Assembly (NCBI GenBank): GCA_964550025.1
Contig: CAZJYI010000001.1
Coordinates: forward strand, 62,001 to 126,000
Source of the DNA: CAZJYI01 sp964550025
GTDB taxonomy: Bacteria > Verrucomicrobiota > Kiritimatiellia > UBA8416 > CAYOBW01
Direction: 5' to 3'
Length of the DNA stretch: 64,000 nt
Both the position numbers and the translations under genes were made by a program. Positions 1-11,900 of the stretch are shown here, in pieces (the first letter of the stretch is position 1; each line of letters begins with the position of its first letter). The notes below the pieces were generated by a model. That model saw only the letters and a list, made by a program, of their open reading frames with translations, made no database searches and was not told the DNA's origin.

Positions 1-2964
1 GCCGGGGCGGTCCGCTGTGCCTACGTGGGCAGCGGGGCCCGTCTGCATGGATTCACACTGACCAACGGACACACCACGGCCGACGGAGGCGGGGCCTGGT
101 GCGAGAGCGATGGGATGATCGCGAATTGCGTGGTCACCGAGTGCGAAGCCGGGGGAGACGGCGGCGGGGTGCACGGCGGCCGTGTGGCCGACAGCGAAGT
201 CTACCACTGCATTGCCGGCGAAGGCGGGGGGGCCGCCTTCGCGGACCTCAGCAATACCGTTGTCGCGGCCAACTGGGCGGTCTGGGGCGGCGGGACCCAT
301 CACTGCCTCTGTCTGGATTCGTTCATCGGCTACAACGTGGCCGAGAGTGGCGCGGGCGGGACGGAGGAAGGCACGAACTACAACTGCGTCATCGTGATGA
401 ACGAAGCGCGCGGGCTGTGGAACACGAAGCGCGGCGATGGCGGGGGCACGTTCTTCAGCGTGGCGCGGGGCTGCGTCATATCCGACAACGAGGCCAGAGA
501 CCAGGGCGGCGGCGCCTATTTCGGCACGCTCCATGACTGTGTCATTCGGCGCAACACGTCAGGACACGACGGAGGGGGCGCCTACAACGCCGAGCTGCGG
601 AACTGCGACGTCATTCGGAACGCGGCACGGCGTTCAGGCGGCGGAACGGCCTTCTGCTCCAACGTGAACTGCATCGTGATGGGGAACCTGGCGGATTGGC
701 ACGGTGGCGGCGGCTACGTCTCGGACAACCTGAGCTGCACGCTGGTTGCCAACACGGCCTTGAGCTCGGGCGGGGGGGGACTTGCGGGTACCTACCGCAA
801 CTGCATCGTGTACTACAACACGGCCGGCGCGCATGACCGAAACCTCAACCTGGATAGCGACGGTGTGTGCGAGTACTCCTGCACGGTTCCCGACCCGGGC
901 GGCACCGGCAACATCGAGAGCGCCCCCCTCCTGCTCGGCCTACGCTACCCCGGCCTGCTTCCCGCATCGCCGTGCATCGATGCCGGCACGAACCAGGCGT
1001 GGATGGCAACGGGCGTCGATATGCACGGCGAACCCCGCGTCGCGGGGACCGGCACCGACATGGGCTGTGATGAGTATCACGCCGACGGTATGACCGGCAG
1101 ACTCGATGTCGCGTTCAACGCTTCCGCCAGCCGGACCCCGGCCGGGTCTCCGGTTCATTTTGAAACGGAGATTCAGGGCAGGGCCGAGGGATTCGCGTGG
1201 GACTTCGGGGACGGCACTCACCGGACCAACGTGTTTGCCGTTGATCACCGCTATGATTCGGCCGGTGACTATGCGGTCACGCTGACGGCCTGGAACGGGG
1301 ACGGCGCCGTGTCCGCGACCGGGGCCGTCGAAGTGCTGCGCGAGTACACGACCTACGTGTCAGCCTTGTCGACGAACGCGACGCACCCGTATACCAACTG
1401 GAGCATGGCCGCCGACAACATCCAGGACGCCATCGACGCGTCGATTCCAGGAGGCCGGGTGCTGGTGACCAACGGTGTCTACGCAAGCGGCGGGCACACG
1501 GCGGACGCACGGCTGACCAACCGGGTCGCTATCACGCAGGCCGTGACCGTCGTCAGCGTCAACGGGCCCGAGGTGACCAGCATCGCAGGCCGGGGTCCGA
1601 TCGGCAATGCGGCCGTGCGAGGCGTCTACGTGGGCCACGGCGCCGTCCTGGCCGGCTTCACCGTGTCCAACGGCCACACCATGGTGAACCTGGCCAACAA
1701 CGACCTCAAGCGGGAGCGCAGCGGCGGGGGTATCCGATGTGAGCCGGACGGCCTGGTGTCGAATTGCATTCTGACAGCCAACCGGGCCAGCAACTTCGGC
1801 GGCGGCATCTCCGACGGTGTGGCCCGCGACTGCCTGCTCATCGGGAACACGGCGGGCCAGGGGGCCGGGTCGGCCCACGGGCGGCTGGCAAGCTGTATCC
1901 TGGTGAGCAATGTGGCCTCTTACTCCGGAGGCGCGGCTTTCGACGGCACGCTCGATAACTGCTTCATTGCCGACAACCGGGCGGGGGGCGAAGGCGGCGG
2001 CACGTGCTATGCCGCGCTCCGCGGCTGCACGGTTGTGCGTAACGCGGCGTCGGGCGAAGGCGGGGGCATGTGCCAGGGCTCCGCGCACAACTCCATCCTC
2101 TACGACAACGCGTCTTCGAACCTGAGTCACAACTATTTCACGGGCAGTTCCGCCGGCTTGCTGATGTATTGCTGCACGACGCCACTGCCGGACGGCACCG
2201 GCAATCTCACCAACGAACCCGCGCTGGCCGCAGCCTCGCCACTTGACCACCGTCTCTCGTGGCATTCGCCCTGCATTGATGCGGGGCTTAACGACGCCGG
2301 ACTATTGCAGGGGGGCGACCTGGCGGGCAACCCCCGCGTCTTCAACGGCACGGTGGACATCGGCGCGCACGAGTTCACGATGGCGACCGAGGCGTCCCTC
2401 CTTCTTGCCGGTCCTTACGACAGTAGCGCGGGATGCATGGCGGTGACGCTGGCGGGCCGGCACCTGCTGCCCACGAACTCACCGTATGCGGCCGCCGTGG
2501 TGACGAGCGGTCCGGTCCCCACGAATGTGACCGACTGGATCCTGCTCGAGCTGCTGACAACCAACGGCCTGCGTCGTGTTGCCACCATGAGCGGTATGCT
2601 CCGCGAGGATGGCGTAGTCACCGATGTGCAGGGGCGCCCGGAACTGCGCCTGGAAGTGTCGCCGGGGTACTACTACCTCGCGGGGAAGCACCGCAACCAC
2701 TGCACCGCCCTGTCCGCCCTGCCTGTCGCCTTCACCAATGCCACTGTCGCTTACGACTTCACAGCGGGACCGCACGCCTTCTACGGGGGAACGAATGCCT
2801 GCGTCAACGTGGACTCCGGCCGGTGGGCCCTGATCCCCGGCGACGCGGACGGGAACGGGGAGGTCACCGACGTGGACCGGCGAATTGTCGTCGGCCAGCT
2901 CGGCAAGACCGGATACCTGGCGGGAGACCTCAACCTGGACGCTGCGGTGACCGCGGATGATTAG
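1..2964 (+). CDS. Secreted beta-helix / choice-of-anchor Q / PKD protein with dockerin-like C-terminus (5' truncated)
   Basis: The reading frame is open from the first base, so the N-terminus lies outside the window; a Met at 25 is internal. Two homologous halves are visible. Each has right-handed beta-helix repeats rich in GGG plus N/C ladder residues (about 1-900 and 1600-2150), followed by a choice-of-anchor Q motif with SPCIDAG and DMGCDEY (about 960-1080) or SPCIDAG and DIGAHEF (about 2265-2380). A PKD domain with WDFGDGTH sits between the halves (about 1108-1350). The end has a dockerin-like calcium loop, GDADGNGEVTDVD, then a second loop cut short after GDLNLDAAVTADD. The likely role is an extracellular adhesin or polysaccharide-binding protein. 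It lies 25 bases upstream of the next secreted giant and is probably cotranscribed with it. Domain families are established; the role is inferred. Confidence 0.85.
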   Translation, partial: AGAVRCAYVGSGARLHGFTLTNGHTTADGGGAWCESDGMIANCVVTECEAGGDGGGVHGGRVADSEVYHCIAGEGGGAAFADLSNTVVAANWAVWGGGTHHCLCLDSFIGYNVAESGAGGTEEGTNYNCVIVMNEARGLWNTKRGDGGGTFFSVARGCVISDNEARDQGGGAYFGTLHDCVIRRNTSGHDGGGAYNAELRNCDVIRNAARRSGGGTAFCSNVNCIVMGNLADWHGGGGYVSDNLSCTLVANTALSSGGGGLAGTYRNCIVYYNTAGAHDRNLNLDSDGVCEYSCTVPDPGGTGNIESAPLLLGLRYPGLLPASPCIDAGTNQAWMATGVDMHGEPRVAGTGTDMGCDEYHADGMTGRLDVAFNASASRTPAGSPVHFETEIQGRAEGFAWDFGDGTHRTNVFAVDHRYDSAGDYAVTLTAWNGDGAVSATGAVEVLREYTTYVSALSTNATHPYTNWSMAADNIQDAIDASIPGGRVLVTNGVYASGGHTADARLTNRVAITQAVTVVSVNGPEVTSIAGRGPIGNAAVRGVYVGHGAVLAGFTVSNGHTMVNLANNDLKRERSGGGIRCEPDGLVSNCILTANRASNFGGGISDGVARDCLLIGNTAGQGAGSAHGRLASCILVSNVASYSGGAAFDGTLDNCFIADNRAGGEGGGTCYAALRGCTVVRNAASGEGGGMCQGSAHNSILYDNASSNLSHNYFTGSSAGLLMYCCTTPLPDGTGNLTNEPALAAASPLDHRLSWHSPCIDAGLNDAGLLQGGDLAGNPRVFNGTVDIGAHEFTMATEASLLLAGPYDSSAGCMAVTLAGRHLLPTNSPYAAAVVTSGPVPTNVTDWILLELLTTNGLRRVATMSGMLREDGVVTDVQGRPELRLEVSPGYYYLAGKHRNHCTALSALPVAFTNATVAYDFTAGPHAFYGGTNACVNVDSGRWALIPGDADGNGEVTDVDRRIVVGQLGKTGYLAGDLNLDAAVTADD

Positions 2965-2989
2965 TGTTCCCACAAACAGAGGGGGTATT

Positions 2990-5900
2990 ATGAGCCATCC
3001 AAGATGCTGCACACGATACGGGGCGTGTTTCATGCCTGCGACGACGGGGAGACGGCTGCAACGCCGGTTGGTCGGGTGTCTTGTGATCCTGGTGTTGGCG
3101 GGTCTGTCCCTGACAGCGGCGGAAGCGGCCAAGGGGGATGTCGCCATATTCCGGGCAGTCACAGCCGGGGAGAACATCACAACGGCAGAGCTTGTGCACG
3201 ACTTCGACACGACCAACCGGGTCGATGCGGACTCATACACACTGAACGGCGCCACCAACATACTGTGCGCGGCCGGACATCACCTGGTAATCTACAGTTC
3301 GCGCTTCGACGATCCGGGAAACAACGGGAATAACCGGTCAGAGCTTCAAACGTGGCTTCGGCTGAACGGCAGCGACCTGGATATCGGATGGTCGCAGTGC
3401 TACATACGGCGTCAGGAAGGGGACTTCGAGGGGATCACCGCCGGGGGCGGGATCATCGACGTCGCGAGCAACGGCGATGCCCTGCTTCTGGTCTCCACCC
3501 GGACCGACGCCGAACCGGACGGGATCATCAGGGAGAACAAGACACCAAATATCCAACTCGTGAAGCTCGATGACGCCTGGGACTACTGCCGCCTGAGCAA
3601 GACCAACAACCAGACGGCCGTTCCCGCCGACACGAACTTCATTGCGGTCACGTACAACAGCCGGGATGAGCTGGACGAAGGCTCGTTCGGACACGCGGAC
3701 GGCACGGGCGACATCACGCTCAAAACCGCGGGTCACTATCTCGTGCTGGCCAACACCTACTTCCGGTTCGGCCAGAGCATCGACAGCCGGTCGGCCTACA
3801 AACACAGGCTGACGACGAACGGGACGCAGGTTGCCGGCTCGCGAACCACGGTCTACCTCAGGGGCAACCCCAACGCGGACAGTTGCTGCGACGGGGCGGC
3901 AAGCATCGGGACGATCATCGAGACCAAAGCCGCCAACGTGATCCTGAACGTCGAATGCAACAAGGAAGTGGGGCAGGCACCCAACATCATCGCGGGCAGG
4001 ACGGCCATCACGATCGCCAGGCTCCCCGACTACGGGGAGTACGTGCGGCTGGACGACAGCGGAACGGACAACTTCAACCCGGACAGCATCACGCCCCTGG
4101 GGTGGGACACCGAGCTGGAGATGGATGCCACGGCGTTCACCCACGACGACAGCCGGATCGGGACGGTCATGGACGACGACTACCTGTTCCTGTGCACTCT
4201 CTACTGCAACGATGACGGTGGGCAGAGGATCAAGTGGTGGCAGCGGTGGCGCACGGACGGCACCTCCACCAAGGGCTTCGGCCGGTCCGGACGGTATTCG
4301 CGGAACAGCGGGAGCCAGGCCAGCGGCAACTGGTCCGGCATCGTTCTCGGGATGTCCGAAGGCAGGTACGTGGAAGTTGTCTCCCAGAAACTCGGCAACA
4401 GCGGCGTCATGAGCGCCGACGTGAAGGGCGTCCAGGGCGTACGGCTCGGCTCGATCCTCCTGCCCACCGGCCCTGCCGGATCGCCCGTGGTGTACAACAC
4501 CGGCGAGAGCATGATTACGGCCACAAGCGCGTGGATGCACGCGAGGGTCGCCCACACCGGTGCAGCGCCTACGGAGGTCTGGTGCTTCTGGGGCGACAAC
4601 GACGCCGGAACCAACTTCGCGTGGGACGCCACCAACTACCTCGGCACCGTCACGATCACCCCGCCCGTGGAATTCACGAACAGCGTGACCGGTTTGAGTT
4701 CCAGTCAGACCCATTACTACCGGTACTACGCTTCGAACAGCGTGGCAGGCGTCTGGGCGGGGGAGACGTTCCAGTTCGATACGCGGCCCGCGGGCGAGTG
4801 GTACGGCGCCGTGGACGACATGTGGGGCACGACCGGAAACTGGGCCGTGCCCGATGTGCCCGACTCCGCGGCTGAAGATGCGCTGTTCACGGGCGCAGGC
4901 CTGGGTGCCGTGGACCTTGGCGGCAACAGCTATTCGATCGGCTCCATGGAATTCAGCAGCGGCGGTTACCTGCTGACGAACTCCGGTGGAGCCGCGACGC
5001 TCACGGCGGAAAGCCTGACCCATCTGACCGGTGCCAACACCATTTCCGCGAGCGTGACCGTGACAGGCACAACCGTGGTGGCCGGCGGAACGCTGACACT
5101 GGACGCGGCGGACGATTTCAACTCCGGCGCCGTTGCGCTCAGTGACTGCACGCTCGCCGTGGATGGTGCCTCGTCGGCCGGGCCGTCGCGCAACGCCCTG
5201 CTCCACGCGGGCTACCACGGGCAGAACAACGACAGCAACATGAACCTGGACGGCAACGGCGGGCTGCTTGCCCTGGCACCGTACGGGACGCCCGCACTGA
5301 CGGAGGGACCGGACGGGCGCGGGCTGGATTTCGACGTCGACAACGATTTCAGAAAGACCGGCGCCGTCTACAACACCGACAACCACGCCAGTGTCTTCAT
5401 CGGCTACTTCAACCCGCCGGAGACGGGTACGTACGGTTTCCGCAGCGCGGGCGACGACGACCGGAGCGGCATCTGGCTGGACTTGGATCGGGACGGTGTC
5501 TTCGAGTCCAGCCAGGCGGGGCTCGGCTCCGACAGGGGGGAGCAGCTTGCGTGGGAAGACACCGGCAACAAGCATGTCACGCTCACTGCGGGCCTGCCGT
5601 ACCTGATCGCGTTCACCCATCGTGAAGGCACGGGCGCTTCGCATTGCGACTTCCGGTTCACGATGCCGTCGGTGGGCGAGCGAATCGTCAAGCCGGGCGA
5701 CCCAGCGCAGGCGGGGCTGTGGACGCTGGGGGCGCGGCGCGTCGATGCCACGGGCCTGGATGCGATTACGGTCACGTCCGATTCCACCCTGCACACGCTC
5801 TCTGCCGATGGCGGGGGGCAGTTCGGGGTCCTGGGGTTGAGCACGGGAACACTGACGATGACCGACGATTACTGGGGTACGGCCGAACACCGGTTTGCGG

Positions 5901-8900
5901 GGATAAGCGGGGGCGGCATGCTTGACATCCGGGGGGCAGGCCTGGTGGTCGATGCCGCGTCGTCGCTGGGGACGCTGATCGCCGGGGACGGCGGCGGGGC
6001 GACGGGCGCCACGATCACGGCCTCGACGCTGTTCGATCTCGAACCGGCATGCACGATCCACAACCCTCTGGCCGGCGCGGCGGATTTGCATGCGGGCGCC
6101 GACGACAACGACGACCGCGTGATCGAGCTCCTGGGAACCAACACGTACACGGGAACAACGCTGATCAGACGCGCGGTCTTGCGAGCGGACGACGGCGTGG
6201 GACTGTCGGCCAACAGCGGCCTGGTCTTCTCCCAGAACAACATTGACCAGACCTGCATCCTCGAGACCCGCGGCACGTTCAACCGCCACATCGGAACGGG
6301 CCCCGGCGAGGTGTACTGGGGGGACCCTGCCGGCGGCGGCGGATTCGCGGCCAGGGGCGGTGACCTGACGATCGATCTCGCGGGCGGCGCGTTCCTGGTG
6401 TGGGCGGGATCCAACGATGGTTTCAACAGCGCGGCCGCATTGCAGTTCGGTTCGCGCACCGCCGACAGCATGGTCAACGTGAAGAACGACATCATGCTGG
6501 ACGGCGTCACGCGGCGGATTCAGACGATCGACAACCCGTTCACCAAGACCGACATGCTTCGCTTTTCCGGCAGGATCTTCAGCGGCAACACCAACGCCTG
6601 GTTCCGCTTTCACGAGACTTCGGGCAACCAGTTCAACAGCGGCGGCAACGGCGGTCTGCTGATCGAGCTCCTGGGGACCAACACGTATGCGGATGCCACC
6701 GTGATCGAGGAGTGCGCGCTCTACGCGATCGACGGCGTGGGGCTGCCGACGGGCAGCACGCTCCGCTTTCACGCCAATGCCGGCAACCGTGAGGCGGTAT
6801 TCGTCAGCAGGGGCAGCTTCGCGCGCGACATCGGCACCGCGCCGGGGGAAGTGCGCTGGGACGACAACGGCGGCGGCTTCGCGGCGCGCGGCGGAAAGCT
6901 GACCGTGACGCTAGAGGGCGGTGCCCAAGTCAACTGGGGGAACGCCGGTGCCGGTTTCAACAGCAAGCGCCTGATGCTGAGCTCAAAGTACGCCGATGAC
7001 ATGGTCGAGATCGTCAACGACATCGACCTGAACAACGTCAGCCGCTGGGTCTACGTGTTCGACAACGGCGACACCAAGGCTGATGCCGGCGTGCTTTCGG
7101 GCGCTATCACCGGAGTCCGCAACGGAGGAGAGCGGTTCTACAAGGCGGGCCCCGGCGTCTTGTGGCTGCGGAGCACAGGCAGCGATTGGGGTCAGCCGCT
7201 GCATTTGGACAACGGCGTGGTCCGTCTCGACGGGATCGGCAACCTGTCGACCAACACGACGCTCGCCTTCGACCAGAACACCCGGACCACACCGGGTATC
7301 CTCGAGTGCAAAGGCAGCATCGCCGATTGGAACGTGGGCGCGCTGGGCGAAGCGCGGGCGTTCTACTGGGGACAGCACGGCGGCTTTGCGGCCTATGACG
7401 GGCCGTTGACGGTAAACCTCGAAAGCGGCGCTACTCTCACACCGGGCGGCACGGCAAACGGCTTCAACGGGAAAGCGCTGCAGCTTGGGTCGCGCACGGC
7501 CGACGACATAGTGACGTTCGAGAACGACCTGTACCTCAACAACAACACGCTGCGCATCCAGGTGTTCGACAACCCGGACTCGGCAAACGATCGCGCCGTC
7601 TACTCCGGCGACATCACTCGCACCAGCAACGGCCAACTCGAGATCGGCGGCGACGGAACGCTGGACATGACCGGCGCAACCGCCATCAACAACATGCGGG
7701 TGTATGACACGGCCACGGTGTATCTCAACGGCACTTACAACGTAGGGAACGAGCTCAAGACGCAGCAGAACCTGTCCGGCCGACTCAGCGGCACGGGGAG
7801 CGTGTCGGTGGTGACGCAGTTTGACATCCGGCAAGGCGGCCGGCTGGCCCCCGGCTATCGCGGCGTGGGCACGTTGAACGTGACGGTGACGGGCGTCAAC
7901 GGCATGCGGATGTGGAACACGTCGACTTGCGAGTGGGAAATGGGGGCAACGGCCTACGATACGGTGCCCGTAGTGGGCAATCTCGAACTGCGTCCCGGAT
8001 GGAGGCTGAGGCTACTCGGGGCCGGCGGCGTTCCGCGCGCGGATGAGGAGTACGACATATTCACCTATACCGGCGACCTGGTCTTCAACGCAGTTGCGCT
8101 CGACACGAGTGAGATGCCGCCCGAGTGGGACGCGAGCAGCGCGACGGTGGTGCATGACTACGCGGGCAAGCGCGTGTACCTGACCGGCTTGTCTTCCACG
8201 TTCGGCCTGGCCAACCGCAAGGCGAACAACCTGACCGCGTCCTCGGCGCAGCTCAACGGAACGCTGTCCTGCTCGGGCGCGGTGATGGACGTGTGGGCGT
8301 ACTGGGGCGAGACCAATGGGGAAACCGACGCGGGTGCGTGGAGCAACGCGGCGCACGTGGGAACATACGACGACGTAGTCGACGCGGATGTCAGCCACGT
8401 GGCCGCCGGGCTGGCCGTGAATGCGATGTACTACTACACCTTCCGCGCCACCAACGCGACCACCGACATGTGGGCTGGACCGTCGGAGAGTTTCGTCGCG
8501 CTCGGCCCACCGCTGGTCGGCAACGACAGCGGCGCAACGGAGGTGGGCATCGGAACCGCGACGCTACGCGGCTCGTTCCTGGACCACAACCGGGGCAGCG
8601 TCACGATATGCTGGGGGCTGACGGATGCAGGCACCAACAGCGTGTCGGCCTGGGACCACGTCGAGAGCATTGGACCGCAGACCGGTGCCTCCTTCTCCAC
8701 GGGCATCTCGGACGCCTTCTATCCGCAAACCTACTACTACCGCTGCTACGCCACGAACGCGTACGGCCATAGCTGGTCGGACCCGGCGACGAACTTCTCA
8801 ATGACAACAAAGCTCGATTTCCCGACCAACCCGGCGGCGTACTGGGCGCTGAACGAGATGAGCGGGACGACCGCGGCCGACTCGAGCGGCAACGGGCACA

Positions 8901-11900
8901 CCGGCACACTGGTCGGGTTCCCCGGCGACAATTCGCAATGGATCGCGGGCAGAGTAGGCGGCGCTCTCCTCTTCGACGGCAGCAACGACGAGGTCGGCAT
9001 CACCGGCTACAAGGGCATCCTGGGATCCGCGCCAAGAACCATGGCGACCTGGATAAAGACCACCAACCGCGACGCGGCGTTCATGTCGTGGGGCCTCAAC
9101 AACACCGGGCAGAAGTGGATATTCAGGACCCAGACAGCCAACGGTCTGAGTGGCGCCGTACGCGTCGAGGTCAATGGCGGGTACATCGTCGGGGACACGG
9201 ACGTCTGCGATGACGCTTGGCACCACGTGGTGGCGGTGCTGCCACAGGGCGCCAACAACGTGAACCAGATGCGGCTGTACACGGATGGGCGCCTGAACAC
9301 GGTCAGCGCCAGCCAGGGCCAGGCCATCAACACGACCTCCCTCGACGTCCGCCTGGGCAACGACCACTCCAACCGCCGGTTTGCCGGTCCGATGGACGAG
9401 ATGTGCATCTACGACCGGGAGTTGACCGAGGCGGAGATAGAGCAACTGTACCTGGGCGCAACGGGAGAAGGGAGCATTTCGATCGCCAACGTCCAATCCA
9501 CGGATCGGACGCTGAGCACGGCGAAACTGCGCGCCACTTTGAGTGTTCCACAATCAGTCTACGATGTGCGGGCCTACTGGGGAGCCGCGGACGGCGGAAC
9601 GAACGCGACGTCGTGGGGCTCGAACACCCTCGTCGGGACCTACACGAACGTCGTCAACGTGGATGTGACCCACACCATCAGCGGACTGGCGCCAACCTCG
9701 ACGCCGTTCTACACGTTCTGCCTGTCTAACGCGCTGGACACTACGTGGGCCTCGCCCTCGATGCGCGTTCCTCCCGTGTCGGCGCCCGTGGTCGACCACG
9801 GCACCGGGGCGGTTGTTTCGGTCGGATCGGCCACGTTGCACGGCAACCTGACAACGGCCGGGGTCGCCGATGTCACCGTCTACTGGGGACGGTCCGACGG
9901 CGGGACCAACGCGGGCGCCTGGGACAGGTCCATGCTGTTCGGCGAGCTGTCGCCGGGGGCGTTCTCGACAGAGGCGGCGGCCGGCTACGGCTTCACCTAC
10001 TACTACCGCTGCTACGCCACCAACGCCGCCGGGCACGACTGGGCTGACGCCACGGAGAGTTTCACGGCTGAGGAGCCCGTTCCCGTCGTGCCGGTCACCG
10101 GTGGACTCCTGGCGCACTGGAACGCAGAGGACATCACCGGCGTCGCCAACGGTGCGCAGGTCGACTTCTGGGAGAACTCTCACAACCCCGGAACCTACGA
10201 CCTGACTCGAATGGGCGGTACCCCTGCGTACGATGCGGGCATGCCCGGATTGAACGGCCACGCAGCGGTTGTGTTCGGCATCGGCGGCGGCGACTGGTTC
10301 GAGTTCACCGACATCACCACCGTCCGCACGGTGTTCTGGGTGCTGAGAGATGCGGCCGGGGGCGATATCCAATTCCTGCTTGGCGACGATGGAAGCCACC
10401 ACTTCCACGGTGACGACAATGGCGATATCTGGCACCCCGCCCATGCGCACAACAACGTCAAGAACGGCACAACCGAGCTGAACGGGACCGTGATCGACGG
10501 AAGGACGACGCAGCATCCGACCGATTTCGGGATCATCTCCGTGGTCACTACCGGCAACACGCAGGCCAGCCGGGTATCGCATGACCGGGCCATTGCCGCC
10601 CGAAGCTGGGAAGGCGAGATCGCCGAGATCCTGATCTATGACACGCCGCTGACAAGTGACGACGAGGACGCGGTTGGTGGGTACCTGTCATGGAAGTACG
10701 GGCTCGCGACCGCCTATCCGGCCTACACGCCGCCCATGGTTGCGCTCGCCAACGGCGGCGAGTCCGACGTGACGGCGAACGGCGCAACGCTGAACGGCGC
10801 CCTCTCGGCCACCGGCTACACGGTCGACGTGTGGGTTCATTGGGGTACGGGCGACGGCGGGACAAACGGCGGCGGTTGGGACCAACACGCATACGTGGGG
10901 GGCTACACGAATCACGAAGGACCAATCAGCCACGCCATCGCGGGGCTGACGGGACAGACCGACTACTTCTACACTTTCCAGGCGACCAACGCGGTCACCA
11001 ACGTCTGGGCCGCACCGAGCCGCCGGTTCCAGACCGCGGGCGGAACGCTGGTAGTCAGCAACAACGCAGCCATGGACGTGGCACGGACGACGGCAACACT
11101 GAGCGGCGAGCTGGTCGCCGGTGGCGGCGGCGAAGCCAGGTTCTATTGGGGGCTGGCTGACGGCGGGGACAGCTACACGGCGTGGGCCAACACGAGTCTC
11201 GTGGGGGCGGTCACGGTCGGGTCGTTCACAAGCGCCGTACCTGTGCTCCCCGGGGGCAGGTACTACTACCGCGCCTACGTCACCAATGCTTCCGGCGACG
11301 GCTGGGCGCCGTCGGCGGCGACGTTCTCCGCATTGCCGGCGGAGGTCAGCCTGAGCATGGCCGTCACACGAGAGGACTTGGGGATCGACCCGCTGAGCAT
11401 CAGTGGCTGCGCGCTCTGGCTGGCGGCCGACGATATCGATGGGGACGGCAACACGGACGACAACCCGGCCCACGGCGCGTCGGTCGACCTGTGGTACGAT
11501 AAGTCCGGCAACGGCTACATTGCCAGCCGCGACGGGCAGGAGCAAACGGCCTACAACACGAGCGGACCCAATGGCCGGCCGGTGGTGACATTTGACGGGG
11601 CCTACCTCTCCACGAGTCACAACTTCGACTCGCTCAAGGAGTACACGGTCCTGTCGGTGGCCCGCTACACGGGCGGCGACAACGAACGCGTCATCAGCTC
11701 CGCCACCCGCAACTGGCTTTTCGGGTTCCACAGCGCCGGGGACGAGCGGTGGTTCGCCGAGGGATGGATCCAAAATGCGGGAACGGCAAACACGGATTGG
11801 CACCTCCATGCCGGGCATATCAACAGCGATACCGATCCAAAGGCCGGCTTCTGGAAGGACGGTGTCAAGCTGCTGACCGGTGGAACGGGCTCTCACAACA

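Noticed and set aside
3338..6772. 1144-residue open frame on the minus strand opposite the giant protein gene
   Set aside because: It lies entirely antisense to a well-supported multidomain protein, is Arg/Val/Pro-rich and shows no domain. Long antisense frames are expected in GC-rich genes.
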